Source of the DNA: Parachryseolinea silvisoli
Lineage (GTDB): Bacteria > Bacteroidota > Bacteroidia > Cytophagales > Cyclobacteriaceae
Assembly: GCF_021190955.1 (NCBI RefSeq)
Contig: NZ_JAIOAO010000005.1
Span: 186,001-250,000 of the forward strand
DNA: 64,000 bases
Direction: 5' to 3'
Numbering within the stretch: position 1 is the first letter of the stretch; each line of letters starts with the position of its first letter. Position numbers and translations under genes: made by a program. The notes below the pieces were generated by a model. It made no database searches. It was not told the DNA's origin and was given only the letters and a program-made list of their open reading frames with translations. Positions 1-8,633 of the stretch are shown piece after piece.

Positions 1-76
1 TGTATACATCGACGGCGACGATTATGAGGGCCGCGATCAGCGCCGTATCTAACCTGAAAAGTGCCAGTCCATCCAT
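1..76 (-). CDS. N-terminal fragment of a membrane protein, cut by the window edge
   Basis: An ATG at 76 on the minus strand opens a frame without stops to the window edge. It encodes about 25 residues starting MDGLALFRLDT, followed by a strongly hydrophobic stretch (ALIAALIIVAV) that looks like a first membrane segment and ends in DVY. It lies 45 bases downstream of the metallophosphoesterase gene on the same strand, so it could be the next gene of that transcript. The hydrophobic-then-aspartate-tyrosine pattern loosely resembles the N-terminus of that neighbour (FLLIDYYVFQAV), so a tandem paralogue is possible. The fragment is too short to identify. Confidence 0.35.
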   Translation of the reverse strand, partial: MDGLALFRLDTALIAALIIVAVDVY

Positions 77-121
77 CGCTTACAAATCCATGTACGCGGG
101 GAAGGTACTACTTTCTTTGGT

Positions 122-1384
122 TTATGCGCGCTTCAATTCCACGATCGTGAGTTCCGGCGGCATGCCGATACGGCCTGGATAACCCAGGTAGCCAAAGCCG
201 CGGTTTACATACAAGTACTGCGACCCTTCCTGGTATAACCCACCCCACTGCTTATAGATATACTGCGAAGGGCTCCAGCGAATGTTGCCAATCTCTACGC
301 CCATCTGGAAGCCGTGCGTGTGGCCGGCGAAGGCCACGTTGATATCCGGATACAACGGCCGCACTTGCGCATCCCAGTGGCTGGGGTCGTGCGATAGCAG
401 CAACTTCACGGCGGCATCTTCGGTGCCGTGATAGGCTTTGTCCAACTTGCCATAGCGTGTAAAGCGGCCGGCGCCCCAGTTCTCGATACCCAGCACGGCG
501 ATACGCTCGCCGTCCACCTCGATGAATCGGTGTTCATTCATAAGCAAGTCGAAGCCCATGAGCCGGTGTGCTTCGATCAGGTGCTGAAAGTTCTGTTGTT
601 TGTCTTTCGCTGACGCCCATGCTTTGTAATCGCCATAGTCATGGTTGCCGGTAACGGAGTATACGCCTAGTGGTGCTTTGAGCTTGTCGAAAATATGGAT
701 GTAGTCCTTTACTTCTGAGGATTCGTTGTTGACCAGATCACCTGTGAAAAAGATGACATCCGGTTTTTCACCAAGCATCATGTCAACACCACCTTGCACA
801 GCCGTTTTGTTGAAAAAGCTCCCCGAATGGATGTCTGATACTTGCCCGATCTTAATGCCGTCAAAAGCTTTAGGCAGGTTGGGCAGGTACACCGTTGTGC
901 GCTTGACGCGGTAGTCATGTGCACCCGAAATAATGCCATACGCCATGCCGACAAAGGGCAACGTGCCGGCAACCAGGGCCGTTTTGGCCAGGAACTCCGA
1001 ACGTGTAATGCCTTCGCCCGGTGCGGCGCTTGGCTGATCACTTTTTTGAAAATACGCTATCGCCCAGCGCACGCCGCGTTGAAGGTCGTCGATGAACAAC
1101 ACCAGTACGGCAAAGAGCTTGGAGAGGTACGCGCCGGCCAGTGTCGTGAAGATGAGCGTGCGCACCGTAGCGCTGTATTTATAGGGGTCTGCGAACAGCC
1201 ACCACACCAATGCGACGCCAGCCAATACTGTCGGCACCCAGAATCCATAGCGAATACCGTTTTTCCAGAACGGTGTCCAGTCACGGCTTACCGTTATCAC
1301 CGCCTGAAAGACGTAATAGTCGATCAGAAGGAAAAGCGTGAAGAATAATACCAGCGTCATAATCCGTTGCCTCAGTTGCTTCAT
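122..1384 (-). CDS. membrane-anchored metallophosphoesterase (YkuE-like)
   Basis: This is a calcineurin-like phosphoesterase of 420 residues. The N-terminal 100 residues hold about three membrane segments. The catalytic domain starts near residue 170 and shows the metal-binding motifs in order: GQVSDIHSG, FFTGDLVNN, VTGNHDYG, LLSHDPSHW and FAGHTHGFQMG. Together these build the two-metal site typical of the family. The substrate cannot be told from sequence; YkuE-type relatives are membrane or envelope enzymes. The start follows directly after a strong hairpin (1389-1425) that separates it from the efflux operon upstream on the same strand, so it is either independently transcribed or reached only by readthrough. 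Confidence 0.9.
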   Translation of the reverse strand: MKQLRQRIMTLVLFFTLFLLIDYYVFQAVITVSRDWTPFWKNGIRYGFWVPTVLAGVALVWWLFADPYKYSATVRTLIFTTLAGAYLSKLFAVLVLFIDDLQRGVRWAIAYFQKSDQPSAAPGEGITRSEFLAKTALVAGTLPFVGMAYGIISGAHDYRVKRTTVYLPNLPKAFDGIKIGQVSDIHSGSFFNKTAVQGGVDMMLGEKPDVIFFTGDLVNNESSEVKDYIHIFDKLKAPLGVYSVTGNHDYGDYKAWASAKDKQQNFQHLIEAHRLMGFDLLMNEHRFIEVDGERIAVLGIENWGAGRFTRYGKLDKAYHGTEDAAVKLLLSHDPSHWDAQVRPLYPDINVAFAGHTHGFQMGVEIGNIRWSPSQYIYKQWGGLYQEGSQYLYVNRGFGYLGYPGRIGMPPELTIVELKRA

Positions 1385-1388
1385 AAAT

Positions 1389-1425
1389 GCAAAAGTCGTC
1401 CCACGTTATGTAAGACGACTTTTGC
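1389..1425 (-). terminator. 12-bp perfect hairpin between the efflux operon and the metallophosphoesterase gene
   Basis: The arms GCAAAAGTCGTC (1389-1400) and GACGACTTTTGC (1414-1425) pair perfectly around a 13-base loop. On the minus strand the hairpin follows the stop of the RND transporter gene at 1451 and ends four bases before the metallophosphoesterase start codon. The run of T lies inside the stem base rather than after it. It is most simply an intrinsic terminator. Because it abuts the next start codon, it could also control readthrough or translation of that gene. Confidence 0.65.
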
Positions 1426-1450
1426 GTAAAATTAGTTTATTCGGTTGCGC

Positions 1451-4400
1451 TTATATGGTCGGCAGCGGTTCGGTGCCGTGGCCTTCTTCGTGCGCGTGTT
1501 TGTGATGCGCATCGGCTACATGCACTTTCTTGGGTGCGGTGAGCAGATAGAGCACAGGCACAAAGATCAGTGTCAGGAATGTACCGAAAATAAGACCGAA
1601 GATCATCGTCCATGACAGCGGGCCCCAGAACGCTACGTTATCACCACCAAAGAAAATGTGGGGATTGAGCTCGGTAAACATCGTTACGAAGTCGATGTTA
1701 AAACCAACCGCCAGCGGAATCAGACCGAGTGTAGCGGCCATGGCCGTCAGCAACACAGGCGTCATACGGGTCTGGGCAGCTTCGATGACCGCAGCCTTCG
1801 TTTCCATACCTTGTGCAATGAGCAGGTCGGTAAACTCTACGAGGAGGATACCGTTACGCACCACGATACCGGCCAGCGCAAGAACACCTACCCCCGTCAT
1901 AACAATGGAGATTTCCATTCGGAAAATGGAGAAGCCGAGCAATACACCGATGATACTGAGGAAGATCTCCGACATAATGATCAGCGGTTTGCCTGCCGAG
2001 TTGAATTGAAGCACAAGGATCATGAAGATCAAGCCCAATGCTACACACAAGGCAATTACCAGGAAGGTACCTGTCTCAGCCTGGTCCTCCTGCTCGCCAG
2101 TCATGCGGATTTCCACACCATCGGCCTTGGGAAAATCGGCCAGTGCTGTCTGGATCTGCGCCACAATCTCGTTGGCGTTGTAGCCGCTAAGCACGTTGGA
2201 CGAAATTGATATAACACGTTTCTGATCGATGCGCTTAATACCGGCATAGCTGTTAGTGTATTCAGCCGTGGCAACTGCCGACAGCGGAATCTCACGCACC
2301 ACGCCACCGCGCGCCATGTCGCGAAAGGTAATGGGCAGGTTCATGAGCGCATTCACATCGTTGCGCTGACTGCGGCGCACACGCAGCTCAATGGGGTAGT
2401 CGTCGTTCTCGTCGCGAAATTTGGAAACCTCTAAACCGTGAATCGCTGTATACAAGGCCTGGCCGATAACAGCGCTGGAAATCCCCTCGCGGTTGGCCTT
2501 CTCGCGGTCGATCTTTATCGTAATCTCAGGCTTGTCTGCCTGAAAGTCTGACTTCAGTTCTTCGACACCGGGAATTTGTAACTCCTCCAGGTAACGCTTG
2601 GCTTTCGTAGATGTCTCGATCAGCGCGTCGAAGTCATCGGCCGAAAACTCGATGTTGACAGGCTTACCGGTAGGCGGTCCGCCAGACTCCTGATCGACCG
2701 AAATCTCCGCTCCTTTTATACCTTTTACCGCGTCGCGGATTTTCTGCAGATAATCGCGCGTGCTACGGCTGTCGCGTTTGGCAAATTCCACGAAAGCAAC
2801 GGTTACCTTGCCCAGGTGCGGTACGGCGGCGCTGCCGTTTGCAAAAGGATCTTCGGCGGCGCCTACGGCTACGTTAGAGATAATGGATTTCACGAGTGCT
2901 GTATCTGCCGCTACCACTTTGGTAATACGCTCTTCAACGACGCGGGTAACAGAGTCTGTCACTACCTGGTGTGTACCGATGGGCATGCGCACGTAGGCGT
3001 ATATAAAGTTCGGGTCGCCTTTCGGGAAAAATACCACGGGCGGGTTGCGTACTCCGGTAAACCAGAACGAGAAGAAGAACAAGAAGATCACAAATCCAAC
3101 GACCCACCAGGGGCGCTTGCCGTGTAGGAGCCACGTGATGCGGGCCTTGTACCACGATTGTACTCCCGGCCATGCGTTGGTTTGGAATGAGCTGATGACG
3201 CGCACCAGCAGGAAGTGGTACAGGCAATACACCAGGTACATAAAAACCGTGAAGTTACCCAGGCCGATAATACCTGTGATGTACGATACAAGTGCAATCG
3301 CGCCCATGACGATCGAAGTGATCTTGAAACCACGGGTGAACTTCGAGCCGCTGTGGTCGTGCTCGTGCTCGCCCATAAAGTCGACGGCAAACACCGGGTT
3401 CATGATATAGGCCACCAGCAGTGATGCTACCAGGGCAATGATGAGCGTAACAGGCAGGTAAAACATAAAGCTGCCGATGACGCCGGGCCAGAACATGAGT
3501 GGCACGAACGGCGCAAGTACCACCATGGTACCTGTAAACACAGGCAGGAACACTTCGCCGGCAGCGATCTTGGCGGCCTTCTTGATTGGTACTTTTCCGT
3601 TATCAAAAATACGGTGTGTGTTTTCAATCACCACAATGGCGTCGTCCACCACAATACCGAGCGCTAGCAGGAACGAGAAGAGCGTCATCATATTGAGTGT
3701 AAAGCCCAGGGTCGGCATGACCAGGAAGGCGATAAAGCTCGAGATCGGCACGGACAAGCCCACGAAGATGGCGTTGGTGACGCCCATGAAGAACATCAAA
3801 ATGAGCGTTACCAGTACAAACCCAATGATGATGGTGTTGATCAAATCGTGCAGTGTCATCCGCGTAGTCTCCGATTGGTCGGCAGTGATGGTCACGTCCG
3901 TGCCGGGAGGCAGAATGTTTGTCTCGAAGTCTTTTACAATCTCGGTAATCTGATCGGAAGCCGCGATAAGGTTCTCACCACCACGCTTGATCACGTTGAG
4001 CGTGATTACATTCTTACCCGCCAACCGGGCAAAGCTCTCCTGCTCCTTATTCGTATCAACTACTTCGGCTATATCTTTAAGATAAATCTGACCACCCCGG
4101 ATCGAGGTGATAACCGTGTTGGCAATCCCGTCGGCTGACGCGTACTCGCCGTTCACCGTCAGGGAACGCTTGACACCGTCCATCGACAATTCCCCACCCG
4201 CCAGGATCACGTTTTCGCCTGCGATTGCATTTCTGATGTCGTCGAACGTGACACCGGCCAAAGCCAATCTATACATATCGACGTTGATCTGGATCTCACG
4301 CTCCGGCGCACCAATGATGTCAACCCGGCGAATCTGGCCTACCGATTCGATCCGGTCCTGCATATCTTCGGCATATTCGCGTAGCGTCTCCAGGTCGAAG

Positions 4401-4855
4401 TCGCCTGCAATATTCACGTTCATGATCGGCACCTCGGAAATGTCGATGTCGATCACCTCCGGATCATCCTCCAGATTCGGAAGATCCCTTTCGGCGCGGT
4501 CAACCGCGTCTTTTACATCCTGTTTAGCTTTATCCAGTGATACATCCGTCTCAAATTCGACGATGATGTTGGAAAAGTTCTGTAACGAGTTGCTGGTCAT
4601 CTTCTTCACCCCAGAGATGGATTTCATCTGCTTCTCCAGCTGCTTGGTGACGAGGTTTTCGATATCCGACGGTGCGCCCGGGTGTACCGTTGCCACATAG
4701 ATCTGCGGAAATACCACTTCCGGAAATTGCTCTTTAGGAAGGAATAAATATGTTACAATCCCGCCAAGGCAGATGAACACGGTGGCAATATAAATGCTCA
4801 CCTTGTTGTCGATCGACCAACTCGTGGGTTTAAATTCTTTTTCTAAATCTTGCAT
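1451..4855 (-). CDS. RND family efflux transporter, inner-membrane permease (AcrB-like)
   Basis: This is the proton-driven pump of a tripartite efflux system, exporting small molecules through the outer-membrane channel encoded upstream. It has 1134 residues, somewhat longer than the usual 1000-1050. It shows the RND layout: one N-terminal membrane helix, a large periplasmic porter loop, a membrane bundle with the TM4 motif GIVVDDAIVVIEN (paired aspartates near residue 403), then a second repeat of the same plan. The extra length is an insert of about 80 residues with additional hydrophobic segments between the two halves (about 490-590). The insert begins with a histidine-rich stretch (GEHEHDHSG). 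A second His-rich stretch lies at the C-terminus (HHKHAHEEGHG). The gene is last in the operon tetR, tolC-type, mfp, rnd, and starts 31 bases after the adaptor gene. Substrate unknown. Confidence 0.95.
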   Translation of the reverse strand: MQDLEKEFKPTSWSIDNKVSIYIATVFICLGGIVTYLFLPKEQFPEVVFPQIYVATVHPGAPSDIENLVTKQLEKQMKSISGVKKMTSNSLQNFSNIIVEFETDVSLDKAKQDVKDAVDRAERDLPNLEDDPEVIDIDISEVPIMNVNIAGDFDLETLREYAEDMQDRIESVGQIRRVDIIGAPEREIQINVDMYRLALAGVTFDDIRNAIAGENVILAGGELSMDGVKRSLTVNGEYASADGIANTVITSIRGGQIYLKDIAEVVDTNKEQESFARLAGKNVITLNVIKRGGENLIAASDQITEIVKDFETNILPPGTDVTITADQSETTRMTLHDLINTIIIGFVLVTLILMFFMGVTNAIFVGLSVPISSFIAFLVMPTLGFTLNMMTLFSFLLALGIVVDDAIVVIENTHRIFDNGKVPIKKAAKIAAGEVFLPVFTGTMVVLAPFVPLMFWPGVIGSFMFYLPVTLIIALVASLLVAYIMNPVFAVDFMGEHEHDHSGSKFTRGFKITSIVMGAIALVSYITGIIGLGNFTVFMYLVYCLYHFLLVRVISSFQTNAWPGVQSWYKARITWLLHGKRPWWVVGFVIFLFFFSFWFTGVRNPPVVFFPKGDPNFIYAYVRMPIGTHQVVTDSVTRVVEERITKVVAADTALVKSIISNVAVGAAEDPFANGSAAVPHLGKVTVAFVEFAKRDSRSTRDYLQKIRDAVKGIKGAEISVDQESGGPPTGKPVNIEFSADDFDALIETSTKAKRYLEELQIPGVEELKSDFQADKPEITIKIDREKANREGISSAVIGQALYTAIHGLEVSKFRDENDDYPIELRVRRSQRNDVNALMNLPITFRDMARGGVVREIPLSAVATAEYTNSYAGIKRIDQKRVISISSNVLSGYNANEIVAQIQTALADFPKADGVEIRMTGEQEDQAETGTFLVIALCVALGLIFMILVLQFNSAGKPLIIMSEIFLSIIGVLLGFSIFRMEISIVMTGVGVLALAGIVVRNGILLVEFTDLLIAQGMETKAAVIEAAQTRMTPVLLTAMAATLGLIPLAVGFNIDFVTMFTELNPHIFFGGDNVAFWGPLSWTMIFGLIFGTFLTLIFVPVLYLLTAPKKVHVADAHHKHAHEEGHGTEPLPTI

Positions 4856-4886
4856 ATCTGCTTCAGGTTGAGAAAGGTGTTCAAGA

Positions 4887-6038
4887 TTAAAGTTTTACTA
4901 CCTCGCCGTCGTTGAGACCCTGGTAGCCCGTCGTGATAATTTTATCGCCGCTCTTCAAGCCTTCAATCTGGGCGAGGTTGTCGAATACGCCGGATACTTT
5001 TACCACCTTGCGGCGTGCTACAGTATCTTTTCCATTGGACTCGGCAATATATACTACCTTCTCATTATTGATAGACTGGATTATGTTGGCGGGGATCACC
5101 AGTGTAGAAGCTTCGCTGTGATAGATAACCTTGATCACGGCGGTCATGTTCGGACGAAGATCGGCCTGCGACTTCAGCTTTACTTCTACCGGGAAGGTAC
5201 GCGACAGCGGGTCGATATTTTTACCGACAAAGGTTAGTGTCGCTTCGATCTCTTTGTTCTCGAGATCCGGCAGTACGACGCGTACACGGTTGCCTTTCTT
5301 CACACGGGTAACAAACACTTCCGATACGTTAGCCTTCACTTTGAGATCGCCGGTATTGACAACGCGAACAGCCGGCATGCCCGGGGCAATGTTCTCGCCG
5401 ACCTTTACGGCCACCTCATCAATAGTACCACTGATGGGCGACTTGATGCGGGCCATGTCTTGCTGTTCCTGCATTGCGGCAATCTGACGCTCGAGGCTTT
5501 CCTTGTTGGTCTTGGCTTGCAGGTATTGCACTTCTGTGCCGATCTTCTGATCCCACAGGTTCTTCTGACGCTCGTATACCGTGGTCGCGAGAGCGAGTTG
5601 CGAGCGTTGCGCATCAATGTCACGTTGGATAACGGAATTGTCGATCTGCGCCAGCACCTGTCCTTTCGATACCTGCTGTCCTTCCTTCACATATACCTGG
5701 GTAACCACCCCTGCCGACCTGGCGCTGACCAGGATGTTGTCTTCGGCATCAACCGAACCCTGTGTTTGCACATAGTGGTCGAACGCGCGCGGCGAAACTT
5801 CCTTTACCTCAATCTCTTTGGCCTTCAGCTTCGTCGAGTCAGGGCTCAGCTTGGCCAGCTCAACTTCGAGTTTCTTGATCTCCGCAGTCAAAGCAGCTTG
5901 CTCTTTTTTCTTTTCTGCCAACTCGTCTTTCTTTTTATCGACTTCGTTGCCACCACCACACGCCACCAGCAAGGCCACCAGCGTCAGGGCTCCAATAGAA
6001 GTATATACATTCGGTTTCATAGTACGGATATTTTTCAT
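4887..6038 (-). CDS. efflux RND transporter periplasmic adaptor (MFP/HlyD family)
   Basis: This is the membrane fusion protein that joins the RND pump to the outer-membrane channel. It has 383 residues. A short N-terminal signal ends at a lipobox (LLVACGGG), so the protein is probably a lipoprotein. A lysine/glutamate-rich coiled-coil stretch (about residues 32-70) follows, then a lipoyl-like segment (VYVKEGQQVSKGQVLAQID), an alpha-helical hairpin, and the second lipoyl half (KSPISGTIDEVAVKVGE). Beta-barrel and membrane-proximal domains complete it. It sits 12 bases downstream of the TolC-type gene and 31 bases upstream of the pump gene, so the three are one transcript. Confidence 0.95.
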   Translation of the reverse strand: MKNIRTMKPNVYTSIGALTLVALLVACGGGNEVDKKKDELAEKKKEQAALTAEIKKLEVELAKLSPDSTKLKAKEIEVKEVSPRAFDHYVQTQGSVDAEDNILVSARSAGVVTQVYVKEGQQVSKGQVLAQIDNSVIQRDIDAQRSQLALATTVYERQKNLWDQKIGTEVQYLQAKTNKESLERQIAAMQEQQDMARIKSPISGTIDEVAVKVGENIAPGMPAVRVVNTGDLKVKANVSEVFVTRVKKGNRVRVVLPDLENKEIEATLTFVGKNIDPLSRTFPVEVKLKSQADLRPNMTAVIKVIYHSEASTLVIPANIIQSINNEKVVYIAESNGKDTVARRKVVKVSGVFDNLAQIEGLKSGDKIITTGYQGLNDGEVVKL

Positions 6039-6050
6039 AAGGATTGGTTC

Positions 6051-7508
6051 TTACTTTTGATTGGTGGTGGAAGGGCTATAATTAGCCGGGTTGATTTTAG
6101 CGTACGCTTTATCCAGATCTACTTTCGACACAATCGCGTCGTACAAGGCATTATAGTAATTTACCTGTGCCTCGCGCAAGGCGCTTTCAGCGTCGGTCAC
6201 TTCGATGCTCGACCCCACGCCTTGCTCATACTTGATCTTGGTTACCCGGGCTACCTTGCTGGCTAGGGTCATATTTTCCTGCTGCGACTTGAGCGTCTCC
6301 ACCGCATTCTTATACAGCGTTGTATTTTGCTGAATGCTCAGGTCGATACTTTGCTTCAGCGAGTTATAGTTGTTCTGGATTTTGATTAGCGAAAGCCTGG
6401 ACTGTTGCAGCTGGTAGTTGCGCTGCAGCCCGCTGAAGAGGGGAATATTCAACGTAAGACCTATCATGGAATACGGGTACCATTTGTCCGGACCAAATTC
6501 ATCGGTTGACGGGATGCCGGATTCAGTCTTAAACAATCCACCGATAGTAGGCGACTGTGTCGAATACCCCAGGTTGGCAAACGCCGACAATGTGGGTAGG
6601 GACGTGGAGTATTTGTTTTTGATATCCAGCTCCTGCAGGCGACGCTGCGTGTCCAGTACCTTGTATTCAATGCGATTCTTATGATCCCAGCCCTGCTGGT
6701 ATTCGTTGAACAGGGCATCATCTACCGTCAGTGTCTGTAATGTACCCGATATTTGTAAAGGTTGATCCATCGGGTAATTCATCTGGAACTTCAGCAGCAA
6801 CAGGCCCAGGGCCTGTGAGTTGACGAACTTCAGGCGCTCGGTCTTGAGATTATTCAGCTGTACTTGAACGCGGTCCACGTCTATCTCTTCGGAAAAACCG
6901 TTTTTGTTTAAGGCGCTGGTGGAACGCAGCAATGAATCTACCCTGCCGATATTGTTGTCGAACAGCGCAATCCGTTCGTTGTTGACCAGCACGGCATAGT
7001 ATGCTTTTGTGACCTTCTCGATCACGTCGATCTGTGTCTGCTCTTCGGTTTTATAGGCTAGCTCCTTGTAGGTGCTGGCAGCCTTCAGGCCCACCAGGTA
7101 CGAGCTGCTGAATAACAATTGATTGATCTTGATACCCGCATCGCCAGAGCTCGGCAATTGAAACACGTTCTGAAACGCTACCACGTCCCCACTTTCAATA
7201 CCAGGAACGGTACTGAGATCGACAATGCCAGGCTGGCCCTCGACGTACTGTGAATAGAAACGCGGCAGCTTCGGGTTGTGTGTGAGCTGTACGGTTCCGT
7301 CTACCTGAGGTAAACCCAAGCCTACCGTTTCCTTTACTCTCGCTTCGGAGATCTGGGCGTCGATCCGTGCGTTCCGGACCTCCACGGTGTTCTCCAACGC
7401 ATACCGTATGCAGTCGTCCAGCGAGCGTATCGCCGACGTGTCGGTTTGCGCACGCACGCACAACGGTATGACTAGAGTGAGTAGTAATGTTTGATACAAG
7501 CGTTTCAT
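6051..7508 (-). CDS. TolC-family outer membrane efflux channel
   Basis: This is the outer-membrane factor of the tripartite efflux system, 485 residues, within the normal range for the family. It has an N-terminal signal peptide ending near VRAQTD, then two repeats of long amphipathic helices with barrel strands, as in TolC. Features such as LDDCIRYALENTVEVRNAR near the mature N-terminus and a GVGSSIEVTDAESAL segment in the second repeat are typical of OEP-domain proteins. It starts 8 bases after the tetR stop codon, so it is transcribed with the regulator. Confidence 0.94.
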   Translation of the reverse strand: MKRLYQTLLLTLVIPLCVRAQTDTSAIRSLDDCIRYALENTVEVRNARIDAQISEARVKETVGLGLPQVDGTVQLTHNPKLPRFYSQYVEGQPGIVDLSTVPGIESGDVVAFQNVFQLPSSGDAGIKINQLLFSSSYLVGLKAASTYKELAYKTEEQTQIDVIEKVTKAYYAVLVNNERIALFDNNIGRVDSLLRSTSALNKNGFSEEIDVDRVQVQLNNLKTERLKFVNSQALGLLLLKFQMNYPMDQPLQISGTLQTLTVDDALFNEYQQGWDHKNRIEYKVLDTQRRLQELDIKNKYSTSLPTLSAFANLGYSTQSPTIGGLFKTESGIPSTDEFGPDKWYPYSMIGLTLNIPLFSGLQRNYQLQQSRLSLIKIQNNYNSLKQSIDLSIQQNTTLYKNAVETLKSQQENMTLASKVARVTKIKYEQGVGSSIEVTDAESALREAQVNYYNALYDAIVSKVDLDKAYAKINPANYSPSTTNQK

Positions 7509-7516
7509 AGCGGTTA

Positions 7517-8149
7517 TTAAGGGTTTGATAGTTCTACGGTTTTTTCTTTGTATTGCTGGTATAGCGCCCGGCCTTTATCGGTCAATACTCCTTGCACAAA
7601 GTGCTCGAAGAGCTGCACCTGTACATCGGGTAGGCTATACTTGTCGCGGGGAAAAATATTCTGGTCGAAGCCCATCTGCACGGTCTCCAATCGCATGTTA
7701 GCGATGATGTCCAGGTGCATGTCGGCGCGGAAGTATCCGTCGGCCATGCCGGCCCTGAGGTTGCGGACAATGCTTTCGCGAATTACTTTATTCTTAAAGG
7801 ACAGCCACTCGCCCCACGCACGCGGGTGGTACTTCTGCATGTCGTACAGCACTGTCGGATTTGTATCGCGCATGCTCTCTTTTAAACGGTATGACAACCG
7901 GACCATCTCGTCCACAGCATCTTTCGATACACGGGTAATCTCCTCGAACTGCTCCTGCTCTCGCTCCATGTGCGACTTCACGACGGTGGCCACCATGTCA
8001 TCCTTATCGGTGAAATATTGGTAGATCGTCTTTTTCGATACCCCCAACTGCCGGGCAATGTCGTCCATGGAGACGCTCCGCAGGCCATAGCGCATAAAAA
8101 GCTCCGTGGCCCCTTTTAGCAGTTTTTCCCGTTGTTCAGATTCTTCCAT
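7517..8149 (-). CDS. TetR/AcrR family transcriptional regulator
   Basis: This is a 210-residue one-component repressor that probably controls its own efflux operon. The N-terminal DNA-binding domain is clear: residues about 5-50 contain MRYGLRSVSMDDIARQLGVS followed by KKTIYQYFTDKDDM, the classic TetR helix-turn-helix and recognition helix. The rest is the helical ligand-binding and dimerisation domain. Being first in the tetR-tolC-mfp-rnd operon makes this self-regulated. A perfect 8-bp inverted repeat (8161-8192) lies directly upstream of the start and is the likely operator. The ligand is unknown. Confidence 0.95.
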   Translation of the reverse strand: MEESEQREKLLKGATELFMRYGLRSVSMDDIARQLGVSKKTIYQYFTDKDDMVATVVKSHMEREQEQFEEITRVSKDAVDEMVRLSYRLKESMRDTNPTVLYDMQKYHPRAWGEWLSFKNKVIRESIVRNLRAGMADGYFRADMHLDIIANMRLETVQMGFDQNIFPRDKYSLPDVQVQLFEHFVQGVLTDKGRALYQQYKEKTVELSNP

Positions 8150-8153
8150 GCGA

Positions 8154-8192
8154 CAAAACTATGGAAACGTTATTACTAAAAAAAGTTTCCAT
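8154..8192 (-). promoter_or_regulatory. candidate TetR operator overlapping the efflux operon promoter
   Basis: The inverted repeat ATGGAAAC (8161-8168) and GTTTCCAT (8185-8192) has 8-bp perfect arms 16 bases apart. An extra half-like GTTTCC follows at 8194-8199. On the minus strand TAGTTTTG at 8161-8154 matches the Bacteroidota -7 element TAnnTTTG exactly. The repeat therefore covers the space between the -7 and -33 positions, as expected for a repressor site. The -7 element ends only four bases before the tetR start codon, so the transcript would be leaderless or nearly so. The promoter and operator assignments are inferred from position. Confidence 0.55.
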
Positions 8193-8227
8193 TGTTTCCT
8201 TGAACGCCCGAAAGGTCACTAGGTTTA

Positions 8228-8349
8228 AGTTTTCGGGATATTTTTTCATGAATTCCGGATGAAGCGCCTATTATGTCGTCCGGGGCGCCCGTTCATACCC
8301 TTTGAGTCGGTATGGATGCCGGATTATTGCCCTGACCAGGGCATTTTTC
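8228..8349 (+). ncRNA. candidate small RNA ending in an intrinsic terminator
   Basis: A plus-strand terminator at 8328-8349 has no plus-strand gene upstream; the preceding gene, tetR, is on the other strand. The interval before it is rich in pairing: CCGGA with TCCGG (about 8255-8283) and CATACC with GGTATG (8294-8314). A near-consensus promoter (TTG at 8200-8202, 17 bases, TAGGTTTA at 8220-8227, one mismatch to TAnnTTTG) would start a transcript of about 115 bases. I do not recognise a known RNA family. The call rests on the orphan terminator and the hairpins, and the 5' end is a guess. Confidence 0.3.
8328..8349 (+). terminator. plus-strand intrinsic terminator with no upstream gene
   Basis: The stem TGCCCT (8328-8333) and AGGGCA (8338-8343) closes a GACC loop and is followed by TTTTTCTTTG. 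It is a textbook intrinsic terminator on the plus strand. It may end a small RNA, or stop antisense transcription entering the efflux operon promoter region. Confidence 0.65.
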
Positions 8350-8416
8350 TTTGTTTATTCGTCTGTTTGAACATCTTTTGAGCCATAACACGGCATTTTT
8401 TCAACGGAAAGCCTTT

Positions 8417-8450
8417 AAACAAAACCGGCCCGGACTTACGTCCGAGCCGG
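8417..8450 (-). terminator. minus-strand terminator downstream of the sigma-factor operon
   Basis: The arms CCGGCCCGGAC (8425-8435) and GTCCGAGCCGG (8440-8450) pair along 11 bases with one G-T pair and a four-base loop. On the minus strand the hairpin is followed by TTTTGTTT. It lies about 185 bases past the stop of the small membrane gene at 8634 and would end the sigma-factor transcript. Confidence 0.65.
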
Positions 8451-8633
8451 CACCCCTCCCCTGCAAATCAACTTCTCTAAAGATTTTAGCCAGGTACGTC
8501 CCCGTAACGGATGTAAAGGTAGGAAACTTTTAAATCATTCGGGGTTTCCTTGGTTTTCATACATAAACAAAAAGCCGGCGGGACAGTTCCCTTGTCTCTA
8601 AATCTTTTCCTGAAAAATTCCGGGAATGCCTGT

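Noticed and set aside
842-1348. Long frame on the plus strand opposite the metallophosphoesterase
   Set aside because: It is the shadow of a strongly conserved gene on the other strand, and its translation shows no domain or signal.
5460-6266. 268-residue frame opposite the adaptor protein gene
   Set aside because: It spans two genes of the efflux operon on the other strand and shows only leucine-rich shadow sequence.
8351-8533. 60-residue frame in the non-coding interval
   Set aside because: It starts in the T-tract of a terminator and covers the opposing terminator hairpin; no protein features.
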